Assembly: GCF_000971475.1 (NCBI RefSeq)
Contig: NZ_DF967539.1
Span: forward strand, 1 to 64,000
Source of the DNA: Sulfuricella sp. T08
Lineage (GTDB): Bacteria; Pseudomonadota; Gammaproteobacteria; Burkholderiales; Sulfuricellaceae
Reading direction: 5' to 3'
Length of the DNA stretch: 64,000 bases
Shown here: positions 51,604 through 61,180 of the stretch, one piece after another
Layout of the letters: each line of letters begins with the position of its first letter
Numbering within the stretch: the stretch's first letter is position 1
Position numbers and translations under genes: made by a program
Notes under the pieces: model-generated
Databases searched by the model: none
The model's input: the letters and a program-made list of their open reading frames with translations, nothing else
What the model was told of the DNA's origin: nothing

Positions 51604-51729
51604 GGGGAAATCCTTGTCTAGTGTAATGTCTAAAACCCGCAATTATAACGGTAATTTAGTCAACTGCAAAAGCCCGGCATGGACGTTGCCATAAAAAACC
51701 GCTATGATTTGCGCCTGATTTTCCCAAAT

Positions 51730-51806
51730 GCGCCCGTAGCTCAGCTGGATAGAGTATTGGTTTCCGAAGCCAAGGGTCGCGCGTTCGAATCGCGCCGGGC
51801 GCACCA
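51730..51806 (+). tRNA. tRNA-Arg (anticodon CCG)
   Basis: A 77-base tRNA with encoded CCA. The acceptor stem GCGCCCG/CGGGCGC is perfect. The D-arm has AGCTCAGCTGGATAGAG. The anticodon stem TTGGT/GCCAA encloses the loop TTCCGAA, anticodon CCG, reading CGG arginine codons. The T-arm has CGCGTTCGAATCGCG. Discriminator base A. Confidence 0.97.
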
Positions 51807-51814
51807 GATTCAAG

Positions 51815-51846
51815 AAGGGCTTACAGTGCTGTAAGCCCTTTTTTCA
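51815..51846 (+). terminator. Intrinsic terminator after tRNA-Arg
   Basis: The stem AAGGGCTTACAG/CTGTAAGCCCTT (arms 51815-51826 and 51829-51840) has a two-base loop and is followed by a T-rich run. It begins 9 bases after the tRNA CCA end. Confidence 0.92.
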
Positions 51847-52048
51847 TTTTTGCCGCAGCCTGATCGAAGGCGGTGTGATTGCCATGGAAATCGGGCCTGT
51901 CCAGACTTCATTCCAATCTGACCCGCTACGGGCGCGCGGCAAGTTCGCTTGTGGCAAGCAAAAAAGACCTCCATGTGCTGGAATTCTTTTGATAAGAGTG
52001 TTCCCGTAGCCATCATGTTACATGAACGGGGGTGCAGAAAAGTTAAGG

Positions 52049-53401
52049 TTAGTTTTGTGCTGATAATTGTGACTTGGGTGCCATGGTTAATGGTATTGCA
52101 GACGACTGGATTTTGTTCAAGGGTTCAGGATGCCAGCCAACGAAGGCCACAAGGACAATGAACCCGATTACGTAAGCCAGGATCACATGCCAGCCATGAC
52201 GTAGCCACTGGATGGCAGATTTGGCTTCTGGGTACATGTTAGAAAGGGCAACACCCGCTGAGGAACCAAACCACAGCATAGAGCCGCCATAGCCCACCGC
52301 ATAGGCTAGAATTCCCCAGTCATAGCCATTCTGTTTGATCGCCAGGGCCGTTAAGGGAATATTGTCAAATACCGATGAAACAAAACCGAGACCGAAAGCG
52401 GTATGCCAAGAGGCTGCTGGCAGGCTTTCTACTGGCATCATGGATGCGCAGGAAACCAGGGCGAGTAGAAAGATGGTGCCTTTGAGCGATTCTCCAAGCA
52501 CTTCCCAGTCATGGCGGCGCACTGGGATGCTAATAACAATAGCAGCCCATACTGCTGCGCCTACGAAGGGAAAAGTATCGCTGATAGCCAAAAAACGAGT
52601 ATTGACGATTAAATTAATGACTATTGCAAAGCTTAGAATCAAAACCACCACAAAAATTCGTCCCCAGTCCACCCGAGTATGGTGATGGGCGTGTTTGAGG
52701 ATAGGTGAATAAGCATGCTGCTGCTTGGCGGCAATAATCCCGCTAACAGTCAGAGCAACTGCTGCCCCAGAGAATGCCACTAATACCTGACCAGGTTGGA
52801 CACCCGCGATCCACATCATGGTAGTTGTGGTGTCACCTACCACGGAGAAGGAGCCACCGGCGTTGGAGGCGGCCACAATTGCAGCAAGATATCCAACATG
52901 TACCTTGGCCTTGAATAGTTGATGAGCCATTGAACCACCAATAAGGGCGGCCGCAATGTTATCGAGGAAGCTGGAAATAACGAACACCATGACCAGCAGA
53001 ACAAATCCGCCCTGCCAGTTTTTTGGCAGGTACTTAGGCAGAATCACCGGTACACGGCTTTTTTCGAAGTGCCTTGCCAGAATGGCAAAGCCCATGAGCA
53101 GAGCAAACAGGTTGACCAGAATTACCCACTCATGGGCGAAATGACTGGCTAAGCCGGCCATGCCAATACCAGTCTTGAACCCGGTAAAAATAAGCTTGTA
53201 CAGGGAAATGCTTGCCAGACCGGTGAGAGCAACGCTGAAAGTCTGGTTGTGGAATAGGGCAACGCCTAACAAGGTTAAGGCAAAAAGGATGAACTCCATC
53301 GGAATGCCAACCACGCTTGGTGCTCCTGCGGCATCAGCTATTCCTGTTGTCAGGAACAAAACAAGTACGGCAAGCAAGCGCTTTCCAAAGGGAAATGTCA
53401 T
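52049..53401 (-). CDS. NhaD-type sodium/proton antiporter
   Basis: A 450-residue polytopic membrane protein of the ion-transporter superfamily (NhaD/ArsB/citrate transporter-like). It has a signal-like N-terminal segment and about 12 transmembrane helices. The conserved FLDNIAAALIGGSMAHQLF motif, GGSFSVVGDTTTTMMW and the repeat-matched FDNIPLTALAIKQNGYDW fit the two inverted repeats of this fold. It probably exchanges sodium for protons. Substrate preference cannot be proven by sequence. It stands alone, and no terminator with a T-run is obvious on its strand. Confidence 0.82.
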   Translation of the reverse strand: MTFPFGKRLLAVLVLFLTTGIADAAGAPSVVGIPMEFILFALTLLGVALFHNQTFSVALTGLASISLYKLIFTGFKTGIGMAGLASHFAHEWVILVNLFALLMGFAILARHFEKSRVPVILPKYLPKNWQGGFVLLVMVFVISSFLDNIAAALIGGSMAHQLFKAKVHVGYLAAIVAASNAGGSFSVVGDTTTTMMWIAGVQPGQVLVAFSGAAVALTVSGIIAAKQQHAYSPILKHAHHHTRVDWGRIFVVVLILSFAIVINLIVNTRFLAISDTFPFVGAAVWAAIVISIPVRRHDWEVLGESLKGTIFLLALVSCASMMPVESLPAASWHTAFGLGFVSSVFDNIPLTALAIKQNGYDWGILAYAVGYGGSMLWFGSSAGVALSNMYPEAKSAIQWLRHGWHVILAYVIGFIVLVAFVGWHPEPLNKIQSSAIPLTMAPKSQLSAQN

Positions 53402-53547
53402 ATCGTAAATCTGGAATCGAAAGAGTTAGTATTCCATCAAGCGGCAAACATGTGTCAAATTGTTATGTAATTTCGAACGTGTTGCAGGAGCTAATGAAGC
53501 CGATCAGAACAGAAATAACAGAGGGTGATTAAGTGACGGGGCTGTTC

Positions 53548-56500
53548 CTACCGGCGCAATACCGGTTGTTTCAGATCACCAGACAAGGTCAGGCGTGCGC
53601 TAACCGTGGACGATCTCAATTTCATTTCCACGCTGGTTTTTCCTGACAGTTTCTTGTCCGGCATGATGTCTGCCTCGCCACTGGCGGTGAGCAGGCCTGC
53701 CGCGAGTTTCATCTGCCGGTATTGATAGCGCTGGCCATCCAGCGTCATGCTGCCAGAGAGGTTGGCGAACAGGGTTTTTCCGCCGGTGGTTTCGTTGGCT
53801 CGCGGCTGGATTGCGCGCGCCAGATCGATGTTGCCGATGGAGCCATCGCGGACGTTAAAGCTGGCCTTGATTCTGGGGTTAACGAAGAGGGTGCCCAGGT
53901 CTCTGGCCTGCATCGAATAAACCGTTTTTGCATCGAGCTTGCCGCTCAGGGCGATGTCATTCGTCAGTGCCGGCATCGCTCCGGCCAGCAAGACGTTTTC
54001 AATGTTGAGGTCTCCTTCCGCGCTCCACAAGTCGCCCCATTTGATGGTCGCGCTGCCTTTTGCCTTGCCGCTGTAAAGCCTGCTCTCGATCTCGCTGAAC
54101 TTCATGCCTCCCGAGGTTGCCATGGCCTTGGCGTGCAACTCGGTAAACGTCAGGTTTGGCCAGAGTGGGGGCTGCCAGTCATTGGCGACAATATTGACTT
54201 CAAATCCTTCATTTTTCGGGGTGATAGCCACCTCGATTTTCTTGTCCGCGCTGCGGATGTTTGCGTGTTCGAATTTGCCCGTCGCCGCCAGTGCGACATC
54301 TGCCTCAAATGGGGGTAGCGGTATGCCTTTCACCTCGATGGTTGCAGTTTTGATGGCGATCCGGCGGACCTGGATTTTTTCGGCGCTGTCGCCTGGCCCA
54401 ACCCAGGCGATCACCCTGGTCACTGCGTCCTGATCGATCGTGACTGACTCCACCTCGATGGCTTTGATCGTTTTGATTTCGCCGAAAAAAGCTGCCGGCT
54501 CGGGCATGACCCGGATCGTGGGGATTTTGATGTCGCGTAATTTGCCGATGGTGATGCCTTCAAGTTGCAGATGGGGCGCAGGCCACAGGGAGGCGCGCAT
54601 GGAATGGATGGAAACGGGCTCGTGCATTCTGTCCGAGGCCAGTTTTTCAATGGGGGGGATGAAGACGTTCAGGCTCATGACATGCAGCATCACGAGCGGC
54701 AATAAAATCAGCGCTGCCAGAGAAATCAGTACAGCCTTGCCCAATTTGACGGGGTGCTTGAATATTTTGGGTTTTGCCAGCGCCTTTTGTTGGGCTTTTT
54801 CAGTTTCCTCGGCGCGTGCATTCGCCAGCGCTCTGGCCCGGACTTCGATTTCTGCCCGTTCCCGCTCTTCCTGTTCCTCTTCTTCCCGCGCCTTGCGTTC
54901 GGCCTCTGCGCGGGCTTTTGCCAGCGCCTCTTCTTGTGCGCGAATTTTTTCCTCGGCTTCCTGGCGTGCCCATTCTTCGGCTTCGGCTATCGCCCTGGCT
55001 TCTGCCTCTTCGCGAGCCTTACGTTCCGCTTCTTCCCGTTCTTTTGCATCGGCCTCGGCCTTTAACCGCGCCGCCTCTTCGGCGCGCGCTTTTTCCTCGG
55101 CTTCGACGATGGCTCGTACTTCGGCTTCCCTCTTTTCCCTGGCTTCCTCATCCTCGCGCGCCTTGCGCTCGGCTTCTTCACGTTCTTTGGCTTCAGCCTC
55201 GGCTTGTATCCGGGCTTCCTCTTCGGCCCGTGCTTTTTCCTCGGCTTCCCGGCGCGCCCGTTCTTCAGCTTCGGCTTCGAGTCGCTTCTGTTCTTCGGCT
55301 TCCGCCTTGGCCTTGGCCTCGGCTTCTTCACGTGCTTTGTTGAGTTCGGCTTCTTCTCGTGCACGGGCTTCCAGCCTGAGCTGCCTGCGGGCTTCGGCTC
55401 TGGCTTCTTCCGCTGCCTCCGCCTTTGCTCTGGCCTCGGCTTTTTCCAATGCACGCATTTTTTTGCGCTCGGCTTCTTCTCTCGCCCGGGCTTCCATCCT
55501 GAGCTGTTTACTTACCTCGGCCCGCGCTTTTGCTGCAGCTTCTTCCTGCGCCTTGCGTTCTGCCTCCGCTCTGATATGGGCTTCTTTGGCGGCCCTGTCC
55601 TGGGCCTCTTTGCGTATTCGTTCTTCGGCTTCAGCCTTTTCCTTTTCTGCCTTTTCACGGAGTGCCTGGCTCTCGGCTTCCTCGCGAGCCTTGCGTTCCG
55701 CTTCTTCGCGAGCCTCAGCTTCCCGGCGTGCCCGTTCTTCTGCTTCAGCGATCGCCCTGGCTTCTGCTTCCTGACGAGCCTTGGCCTCGGCAATTTTTTG
55801 TTGCTCGGCTTCATGCCGCGCTCGCTCTTCGGCTTCTTCCTGCGCCCTGCGCTCTGCCGCTGCTCTGATTTCCGCTTCTTTTGCCGCCTGCTCCTGGGCC
55901 TCCCCGCGTGCTTGTTGTTCGGCTTCGGCCCTGTCTTTTTCCGCTTTTTCCCGGAGAGCCTGCTTCTCGGCTTCTTCCCGAGCTTTGCGCTCAGCTTCTT
56001 CGCGAGCCTTGGCCTCGGCAATTTTTTGTTGCTCGGCTTCATGCCGTGCTCGCTCTTCGGCTTCTTCCTGCGCCCTGCGCTCTGCCGCTGCTCTGATTTC
56101 CGCTTCTTTTGCCGCCTGCTCCTGGGCCTCCCGGCGAGCTCGTTCCTCGGCTTCGGCCTTGTCTTTTTCTGCCTTTTCCCGGAGAGCCTGGCTCTCGGCT
56201 TTCTTGCGAGCCCTGAACGTGGTTTCTTCCAGCGCCATGGCTTCGGCTATTTTTCGTTGCACTGCTTCCTGCCGTGAACGTTCATCAGCTTCGGCAGCTT
56301 CCCGCGCCTCAATTTTTCGGCGCATCGCTTCCTCTTCGGCCATTGCCGCTGCTTTTTCCTGAGATTTTTGCCGCGCTTCCTGCGGGTTTTCCGCAGCTTC
56401 TTTCATGAGTTTCTTGCGGGCTTCAGTTTCGGCCAGCACCCTGAAAAAGGTTTCGTCGACGGTTTCTGAAACAACCATGGAGGCTGAGGTATCGGGAGTG

Positions 56501-56766
56501 ATCGAAAACTGGGTAAAGGGTTCTCTTGCAACCGCCTTGAGGTAGCCGTCTTTAGCCAGATCGGCCAGGGTCTGTGGCAGCGCAGAGGTAGGGAGTTCCC
56601 CGGCTTTTTCCAGGATTTCTTCGACCGTCGCCCTGCCGTCTACCAGGCTGAGTGCTCGCGCGAGGTTGGCGGGCAAGCGTTTGTCTTTCTGGGTGATGGC
56701 CTGCACACCCTTGGCGGTTTTGCTGTATACCGTGGTCAAGTCCATATTCAGTTCGTCAATCGGCAT
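53548..56766 (-). CDS. Giant coiled-coil protein with AsmA-like C-terminus
   Basis: A 1072-residue protein without a known name. Residues about 8-85 form a small helical/winged-helix-like domain (DLTTVYSKTAKGVQAIT...ALSLVDGRATVEEIL), as seen at the N-terminus of some betaproteobacterial signalling proteins. Residues about 110-660 are an extreme Glu/Ala/Arg/Lys-rich coiled-coil, TolA-like, with internal repeats. A transmembrane helix (about 672-694) follows, and the last 370 residues resemble AsmA/periplasmic lipid-transport beta-helical domains (SASLWPAPHLQLEGITIGKL-type, ISGSMTLDG). That places about 670 residues in the cytoplasm and the AsmA part in the periplasm. It stands alone, next to the sensory operon. 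The start could be 56766 or the ATG at 56745. Confidence 0.8.
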   Translation of the reverse strand: MPIDELNMDLTTVYSKTAKGVQAITQKDKRLPANLARALSLVDGRATVEEILEKAGELPTSALPQTLADLAKDGYLKAVAREPFTQFSITPDTSASMVVSETVDETFFRVLAETEARKKLMKEAAENPQEARQKSQEKAAAMAEEEAMRRKIEAREAAEADERSRQEAVQRKIAEAMALEETTFRARKKAESQALREKAEKDKAEAEERARREAQEQAAKEAEIRAAAERRAQEEAEERARHEAEQQKIAEAKAREEAERKAREEAEKQALREKAEKDRAEAEQQARGEAQEQAAKEAEIRAAAERRAQEEAEERARHEAEQQKIAEAKARQEAEARAIAEAEERARREAEAREEAERKAREEAESQALREKAEKEKAEAEERIRKEAQDRAAKEAHIRAEAERKAQEEAAAKARAEVSKQLRMEARAREEAERKKMRALEKAEARAKAEAAEEARAEARRQLRLEARAREEAELNKAREEAEAKAKAEAEEQKRLEAEAEERARREAEEKARAEEEARIQAEAEAKEREEAERKAREDEEAREKREAEVRAIVEAEEKARAEEAARLKAEADAKEREEAERKAREEAEARAIAEAEEWARQEAEEKIRAQEEALAKARAEAERKAREEEEQEERERAEIEVRARALANARAEETEKAQQKALAKPKIFKHPVKLGKAVLISLAALILLPLVMLHVMSLNVFIPPIEKLASDRMHEPVSIHSMRASLWPAPHLQLEGITIGKLRDIKIPTIRVMPEPAAFFGEIKTIKAIEVESVTIDQDAVTRVIAWVGPGDSAEKIQVRRIAIKTATIEVKGIPLPPFEADVALAATGKFEHANIRSADKKIEVAITPKNEGFEVNIVANDWQPPLWPNLTFTELHAKAMATSGGMKFSEIESRLYSGKAKGSATIKWGDLWSAEGDLNIENVLLAGAMPALTNDIALSGKLDAKTVYSMQARDLGTLFVNPRIKASFNVRDGSIGNIDLARAIQPRANETTGGKTLFANLSGSMTLDGQRYQYRQMKLAAGLLTASGEADIMPDKKLSGKTSVEMKLRSSTVSARLTLSGDLKQPVLRR
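55776..56231 (-). repeat. Tandem 228-base direct repeats inside the coiled-coil gene
   Basis: Two units of 228 bases (76 codons), about 55776-56003 and 56004-56231, are very similar; their most alike part, starting with GAGCCTTGGCCTCGGCA, is nearly identical for more than 100 bases. A further related, more diverged unit lies around 55590-55700. The unit length is a multiple of three, so expansion or contraction keeps the reading frame and changes only coiled-coil length. Confidence 0.85.
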
Positions 56767-57076
56767 GGTGGCATCGAACAGTACCCAACTACGCGCCCCG
56801 GTATTTCGGGAAGACAGACTTCAAGTACCGTTGGTTTTTGGCAGGTTGCCAATTCTAATTGATTTATTATGCCACTGAATTAACAAAACTTAATATTGAT
56901 TATAGGGAGTCGGAACGTTCCATGTCTTTCCACGGGATGTCTCTGCCAGCGGGACGCAACATGGGGCCTGCCAGCAAATGGGTAAAAATGAGGTTATACG
57001 GAAAATAACCGGGAATTATGGCTCACAAGCCCGAGCGATGAATCGCTGCGGGTGCTGTTCTACTGGCTATGGTGGC
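56767..57076. other. Intergenic region between the sigma-54 activator and the coiled-coil gene
   Basis: About 310 bases without a gene. It contains the inverted repeat GGTTAT-N7-ATAACC (56992-57010), which resembles the TGTTAC-N6-GTAACA sites near the cytochrome promoter but has one extra base in the centre. No -24/-12 promoter is seen on either strand. Confidence 0.5.
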
Positions 57077-58414
57077 CTATTGAGCTGCCTCGTTCTGGAT
57101 CTCGAGCTTCTTCATTTTTTCCCACAGGTTTTTCCGGCTGATGCCAAGCGCCGCAGCCGTTTCAGCGATACGTCCAGCGTTGGCGCTTAGCCTGTCTTCG
57201 ATGTATTTTCTTTCGCAGGCATGAAGAAACTCGTTCAGTGATTCGACCTCTTGAGATTGTTCTGGCGGGGCTGACGGCAGATCGTCGAAGAGCAGTTCAG
57301 CTGAGAGCTCTTTTTGTTGGGAGAGGACGCATGAGCGCTCAAGGCAATGTTTGAGTTCACGGACATTGCCCGGCCAGGGGTAATTCAGCAATGCTTTTTC
57401 GGCAGATCGGAGTAGCGTGCGAGCGCCGCAATTTCCCGCGGTACAGGTTTTTAGCAGTCGTTCAGCCAGCCACAGGATGTCTTCCTTGCGTTCGCGCAAA
57501 GGCGGAATGTGCAGATGGATTACGTGGATTCGATAATAAAGATCTTCGCGAAACTTGCCGACTTCCACCATTTTCTTGAGATCCTGATGCGTGGCACAAA
57601 CCAGCCTGATGCTTACAGGAATCGGCGTTTCCCCGCCAACCCGGACTATTTGGCGTTCCTGAATGGCACGCAGAAGCTTGACTTGCATCGTTGGCGACAT
57701 TTCGCCAATCTCATCAAGAAACAGTGTGCCGCCATCGGCCAGCTCAAAAACCCCTTTTTTGTCACGAACGGCTCCAGTGAAGGCACCCCTGACATGACCG
57801 AATAGCTCGGCCTCCAGCAGACTCTCTGTCAGTGCGCCACAATTGACCGCTATAAACGGCGTCTTGTCGGCAGGATCGTGCTGATGGTGGAGTGCGCGCG
57901 CCAGCCATTCCTTGCCAACGCCGGATTCGCCGGTAATCAATACGGAGGTTGAGTTCGCGGCGACTCGGGGTAGCAGCGACTCAATCGTGCGCATTGCGCT
58001 GGAAATACCCAGGTTGTTATCACCAGCTACTGCCGGACTCGACTGGACGCACAGGCGTTTTACTGTTTCCAGAAGCGCGCGGATGTCCAGAGGTTTCGTA
58101 AGATAGTCATGGGCGCCAAGTTTCAGGAGCCGCACGGCCCGGTCGATTGTCCCGTAGCCGGTAGTAAAAACGAAAGGGGGTAGCGTCGTTGCCGTCGCCT
58201 TCAATTGCACAAACAGGTCTTCGCCATTGATGTCAGGAAGCTGGATGTCGCTGATAACAGCGTCGTAGCGCTTGCGGCTCAGAGCCTGCAATGCCTCTTG
58301 CCCGGTCTTGAACCAGTCGCATTCGAAGTCCTCCAGATCCAGGCGATCCGAGAGCGCTTCGCCCATGATCAGATCGTCTTCAATCAGGCAGATACGATAA
58401 GGTTTCGCGTTCAC
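57077..58414 (-). CDS. NtrC-family sigma-54-dependent response regulator
   Basis: A 445-residue activator. The receiver domain (residues 5-120) has Asp56 as phosphoacceptor in VISDIQLPD and Lys in YLTKPLD. The AAA+ domain has Walker A GESGVGKE (162-169) and the sigma-54 contact loop GAFTGA (210-215), intact, so it can activate sigma-54 RNA polymerase. A Fis-type helix-turn-helix ends the protein ([23 protein letters not shown]). The start overlaps the kinase stop by 4 bases. Gene order is binding protein, kinase, regulator. Its likely sites are the TGTTAC-N6-GTAACA palindromes, and its likely target is the cytochrome gene. Confidence 0.94.
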   Translation of the reverse strand: MNAKPYRICLIEDDLIMGEALSDRLDLEDFECDWFKTGQEALQALSRKRYDAVISDIQLPDINGEDLFVQLKATATTLPPFVFTTGYGTIDRAVRLLKLGAHDYLTKPLDIRALLETVKRLCVQSSPAVAGDNNLGISSAMRTIESLLPRVAANSTSVLITGESGVGKEWLARALHHQHDPADKTPFIAVNCGALTESLLEAELFGHVRGAFTGAVRDKKGVFELADGGTLFLDEIGEMSPTMQVKLLRAIQERQIVRVGGETPIPVSIRLVCATHQDLKKMVEVGKFREDLYYRIHVIHLHIPPLRERKEDILWLAERLLKTCTAGNCGARTLLRSAEKALLNYPWPGNVRELKHCLERSCVLSQQKELSAELLFDDLPSAPPEQSQEVESLNEFLHACERKYIEDRLSANAGRIAETAAALGISRKNLWEKMKKLEIQNEAAQ

Positions 58415-59868
58415 GCCACACCTCCTATGGGAATTCCTACAGTGAAAATCATCTGAGTATTCGACTCCCTCTTAACGCTGATGTGCCCGCCGAGTTGATG
58501 CACGATCTGATAGGTGACCCATAGGCCGAGACCGTGCCCACCTTCGCTCAACGGGGAGAATGGTTCGAACAGGTGGGCGATCTGTTCTTCCGATAGCAGC
58601 TTGCCATTGTTGGTCACGGAAAACTGCAGCTGTTTATCTGCGACGGCGATATCGAAAGCGACCTCGCCTTGCTGCTCTGCCGCCTGAACGGCATTAAGCA
58701 GCAAGTTGATCAGAATCTGGCGCACCAGTGTAGCGGGAAGAGGGACGTTTTCATCCAGGCTGTTGTGCCAGCCGATGTGCAAAGCTTTCTTGCGGGCCAT
58801 GGGTGTGATCAGAATTAACACGTCCTCAATGTCCTGTGGCGTAAGATTGCGGCTGTTTATCTTGGCTTCCACCAGCAAAGCACCCACAGTGTCTTTGATT
58901 TGGGTTAGTCCACGCACGATAAGGGCAATGGTTTTCATCGTGCGTGGGTCTAAATCGCTATAGGATTTTAGCGTGTCGATGGCCATGAGCATGCCGCTCA
59001 GCGGATTATTGATTTCGTGAGCAATGCCTGCCGCGAGTTGCCCCAGCGCCGCCAGTCGCTCCGACTGCACCATTTTTTTTTCAAGTTCCTCTTTGTCCTT
59101 GAGGTCTTTAAGCATCTGGGAATAGGCCTCGAAAAGCTTGCCGATTTCATCGCGATAGACATAGAGTTCAGGGTTCAGGTCTGACGGCCATTTCCGGCTG
59201 ATGTCTCCCATGCGTTCGCTAAGCAGCACCAGGGGCAAGGCCATGCGCCGACCCCAGTACCAGTTGAAGGGGAGCAGGATGGTGAGAATCATGGCCCCAG
59301 TTAACAAACCGTGCCTTTCAATTTGGACAAAGCGCGGCAAGAAGATGTTCTTGGGGTGGGCGATAATCAGGGTTCCGAGATGGAGCTTCTCGCTGGAAAT
59401 GGGGGTTACGTAATAATAATATTTCGATCCGGGCAGATCTATCTCCTGCGAACTACTTCCACCCATTTGGGTGATCCGGTCTGCGAGCACGGCATGCTCC
59501 GGACTTATGTGACGCATCTCTGTGAGCATGGGGGCGGATTTCGGGTGTGCAGCGACAAAAACACGCAGCTCATTGTCGACCACCAGAATGTGTTCCGCCT
59601 TGACTGGGTTTGAGCCTTCTGTCTTCCTGTTGATGGGTACGGAAATGATCTCATACGCTCGCCATACGTCGTTGTGCAGCATCGCGGGAAAAAGATCTGT
59701 TTTAAGCGAATACCCCATGGTTTGAGAATCGAGGAGTAAATCCTCTTTGAGTTCATCGTAGGCGTTGAGGATGAACGAACTCGACACGGCCAGCGCGGTG
59801 ATGATGACGAGCAGCCCACCCCATAGAGGAATTTTGTATCTGTAGCTGAGATCCAGAATGAATTTCAT
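58411..59868 (-). CDS. Membrane sensor histidine kinase
   Basis: A 485-residue kinase. Two transmembrane helices (about 15-35 and 185-205) enclose a periplasmic sensor domain of about 150 residues. A HAMP-like linker follows (LPLVLLSERMGDISR). The dimerisation/phosphoacceptor helix has LAAGIAHEINNPLSG with His284, and the ATPase domain has the N box (ILINLLLNAVQAAEQ) and G box (GHGLGLWVTYQIV). It overlaps the PhnD-like gene upstream and the regulator downstream by 4 bases each. The preceding periplasmic binding protein is the probable signal receptor. Confidence 0.93.
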   Translation of the reverse strand: MKFILDLSYRYKIPLWGGLLVIITALAVSSSFILNAYDELKEDLLLDSQTMGYSLKTDLFPAMLHNDVWRAYEIISVPINRKTEGSNPVKAEHILVVDNELRVFVAAHPKSAPMLTEMRHISPEHAVLADRITQMGGSSSQEIDLPGSKYYYYVTPISSEKLHLGTLIIAHPKNIFLPRFVQIERHGLLTGAMILTILLPFNWYWGRRMALPLVLLSERMGDISRKWPSDLNPELYVYRDEIGKLFEAYSQMLKDLKDKEELEKKMVQSERLAALGQLAAGIAHEINNPLSGMLMAIDTLKSYSDLDPRTMKTIALIVRGLTQIKDTVGALLVEAKINSRNLTPQDIEDVLILITPMARKKALHIGWHNSLDENVPLPATLVRQILINLLLNAVQAAEQQGEVAFDIAVADKQLQFSVTNNGKLLSEEQIAHLFEPFSPLSEGGHGLGLWVTYQIVHQLGGHISVKRESNTQMIFTVGIPIGGVA

Positions 59869-60713
59869 GGCTCTTCCATGGTGCGCATCATTTTGCGTAC
59901 ACCGTCGTACAGCTTTGCGTCGCCGGGTGCGAAGCCTGTCAGGTTGAGTCGCTTGAGCAGCTTGGCGCCTTCCGGATCATTTGCCATGCCTAGCAGGGCT
60001 TGTTGCAAGGCGGCAGAATCGGCCCTGTTTACGGCACGGCTGGCGACAATGGGCGGAAAGCCATACTCCGGTGATTTTGCGACGATCCGTGTTTGATGGG
60101 TTAGATCGGGCTGAATGATAGCTAGCGTGTCCCACACGAAACTGTCCATCGAGCCGGCGTCCACCAGGCCTTGAGCGACGGCTTCGGCAATTCTTCGATG
60201 GCCCCAGGTAAAGAGCGTCTTGCGAAAGAAGCGGTTCGGGTCTTCTCCGGCCTGTTGCAACTGGTATCGAGGTACTAGGTAACCTGAATTCGAATAGGGG
60301 TCAGCGTAGGCAAATAACTTTCCTTTCAGTTGCAGCAGCGATTTTGTTCTAAGGTCTGTGCTAGGCACAATAAGGTAGGAACAGTAATAAGGACGCCCCT
60401 GGTAGAGGGGTGTGACAAGTAATCGTGCAAGGCGTTTGTCCTCGAGATAGACATAGGGGTAATCGGAGACCCAGGCGAAATCAATTTTCTTCTGTTTTAT
60501 TAAATCGATGGTCTCGCGGTAGCTGTCCCGTGAAACGAACTCCACTGGGCGTCTGAGCTTTTTCTGGAGGTATGCACGCCAGTCGGTCAGCAATTCGTAC
60601 TGATTGTGAATGATGGCCGGGGTGAGACCAAACCGAATTGGTTTGATATCATTTTCTGCCCAAACCATATTGGAAGCAAGCAGGACAATTAGTCCTAGAT
60701 ATATCCGTAACAT
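59865..60713 (-). CDS. PhnD-like periplasmic substrate-binding protein (sensory)
   Basis: A 282-residue periplasmic binding protein of the phosphonate/PhnD superfamily. The signal peptide is MLRIYLGLIVLLASNMVWA. The mature protein has IRFGLTPAI, VEFVSRDSYRETIDLIKQKKIDFAWVSDYPYVYL, and GVDAGSMDSFVWDTL-type pocket motifs. No ABC permease or ATPase is encoded here, so it is more likely a ligand sensor for the overlapping kinase gene, as PhnD-like domains are in TtrS-type kinases. I start at the ATG at 60713, which gives a clean signal peptide. A longer frame reaches 60827. A palindrome (60743-60760) lies 30 bases upstream. Confidence 0.82.
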   Translation of the reverse strand: MLRIYLGLIVLLASNMVWAENDIKPIRFGLTPAIIHNQYELLTDWRAYLQKKLRRPVEFVSRDSYRETIDLIKQKKIDFAWVSDYPYVYLEDKRLARLLVTPLYQGRPYYCSYLIVPSTDLRTKSLLQLKGKLFAYADPYSNSGYLVPRYQLQQAGEDPNRFFRKTLFTWGHRRIAEAVAQGLVDAGSMDSFVWDTLAIIQPDLTHQTRIVAKSPEYGFPPIVASRAVNRADSAALQQALLGMANDPEGAKLLKRLNLTGFAPGDAKLYDGVRKMMRTMEEP

Positions 60714-60742
60714 GATGAAATATTTACTAAAATAGTTTTGCA

Positions 60743-60760
60743 TGTTACTTGATGGTAACC
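60743..60760. promoter_or_regulatory. Inverted repeat site 1 near the sensory operon start
   Basis: TGTTAC-TTGATG-GTAACC: arms match the consensus TGTTAC-N6-GTAACA with one mismatch. It lies 30-47 bases upstream of the ATG of the PhnD-like gene, a position suited to autoregulation. Confidence 0.55.
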
Positions 60761-60784
60761 TATAAATAGGATTATTTTCAATTT

Positions 60785-60802
60785 TGTTACCGAATGGAAA
60801 CA
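60785..60802. promoter_or_regulatory. Inverted repeat site 2 upstream of the sensory operon
   Basis: TGTTAC-CGAATG-GAAACA: same arms and 6-base spacing with one mismatch. Its centre is 42 bases from that of site 1, about four helical turns, so both sites face the same side of the DNA. Confidence 0.5.
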
Positions 60803-61180
60803 TTTTTTGCTTTGAAATTTTTCTCAATATTTAGATGAAAGTTCTTCGTGTACGTCGCTTATCCACTATCGAAGATAATGTACTTTTAATTCATTATGAA
60901 ACATGGAGATGGCGTTTTTTTAGCGGGTCACCTAGGTTAGACAAAGCCAGATAACCGTCTGTTGAAGCGCTGTACCAATCAGCTTCTTGCAAGTCTCGTG
61001 CCGTGTGGACTTCGTCCGTTGTGCGGCACTGAGGCTCTTCAGTTGCTGTGCGCCCCCTCACTGGCTACGGTCCAGATATAAGCCGAATAGTAATTTCCAG
61101 AAATATAAGGATGAAATCGAATCCTTATCCGGACATCTCAGCCGCGATTATCTAGCCCATCATTATTGATAAATGCCTAA

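Noticed and set aside
55204-56277. Long plus-strand frame (357 codons) rich in Phe, Leu and Cys
   Set aside because: It is antisense to the repetitive Glu/Ala/Arg coiled-coil gene. Such frames arise from biased codons there.
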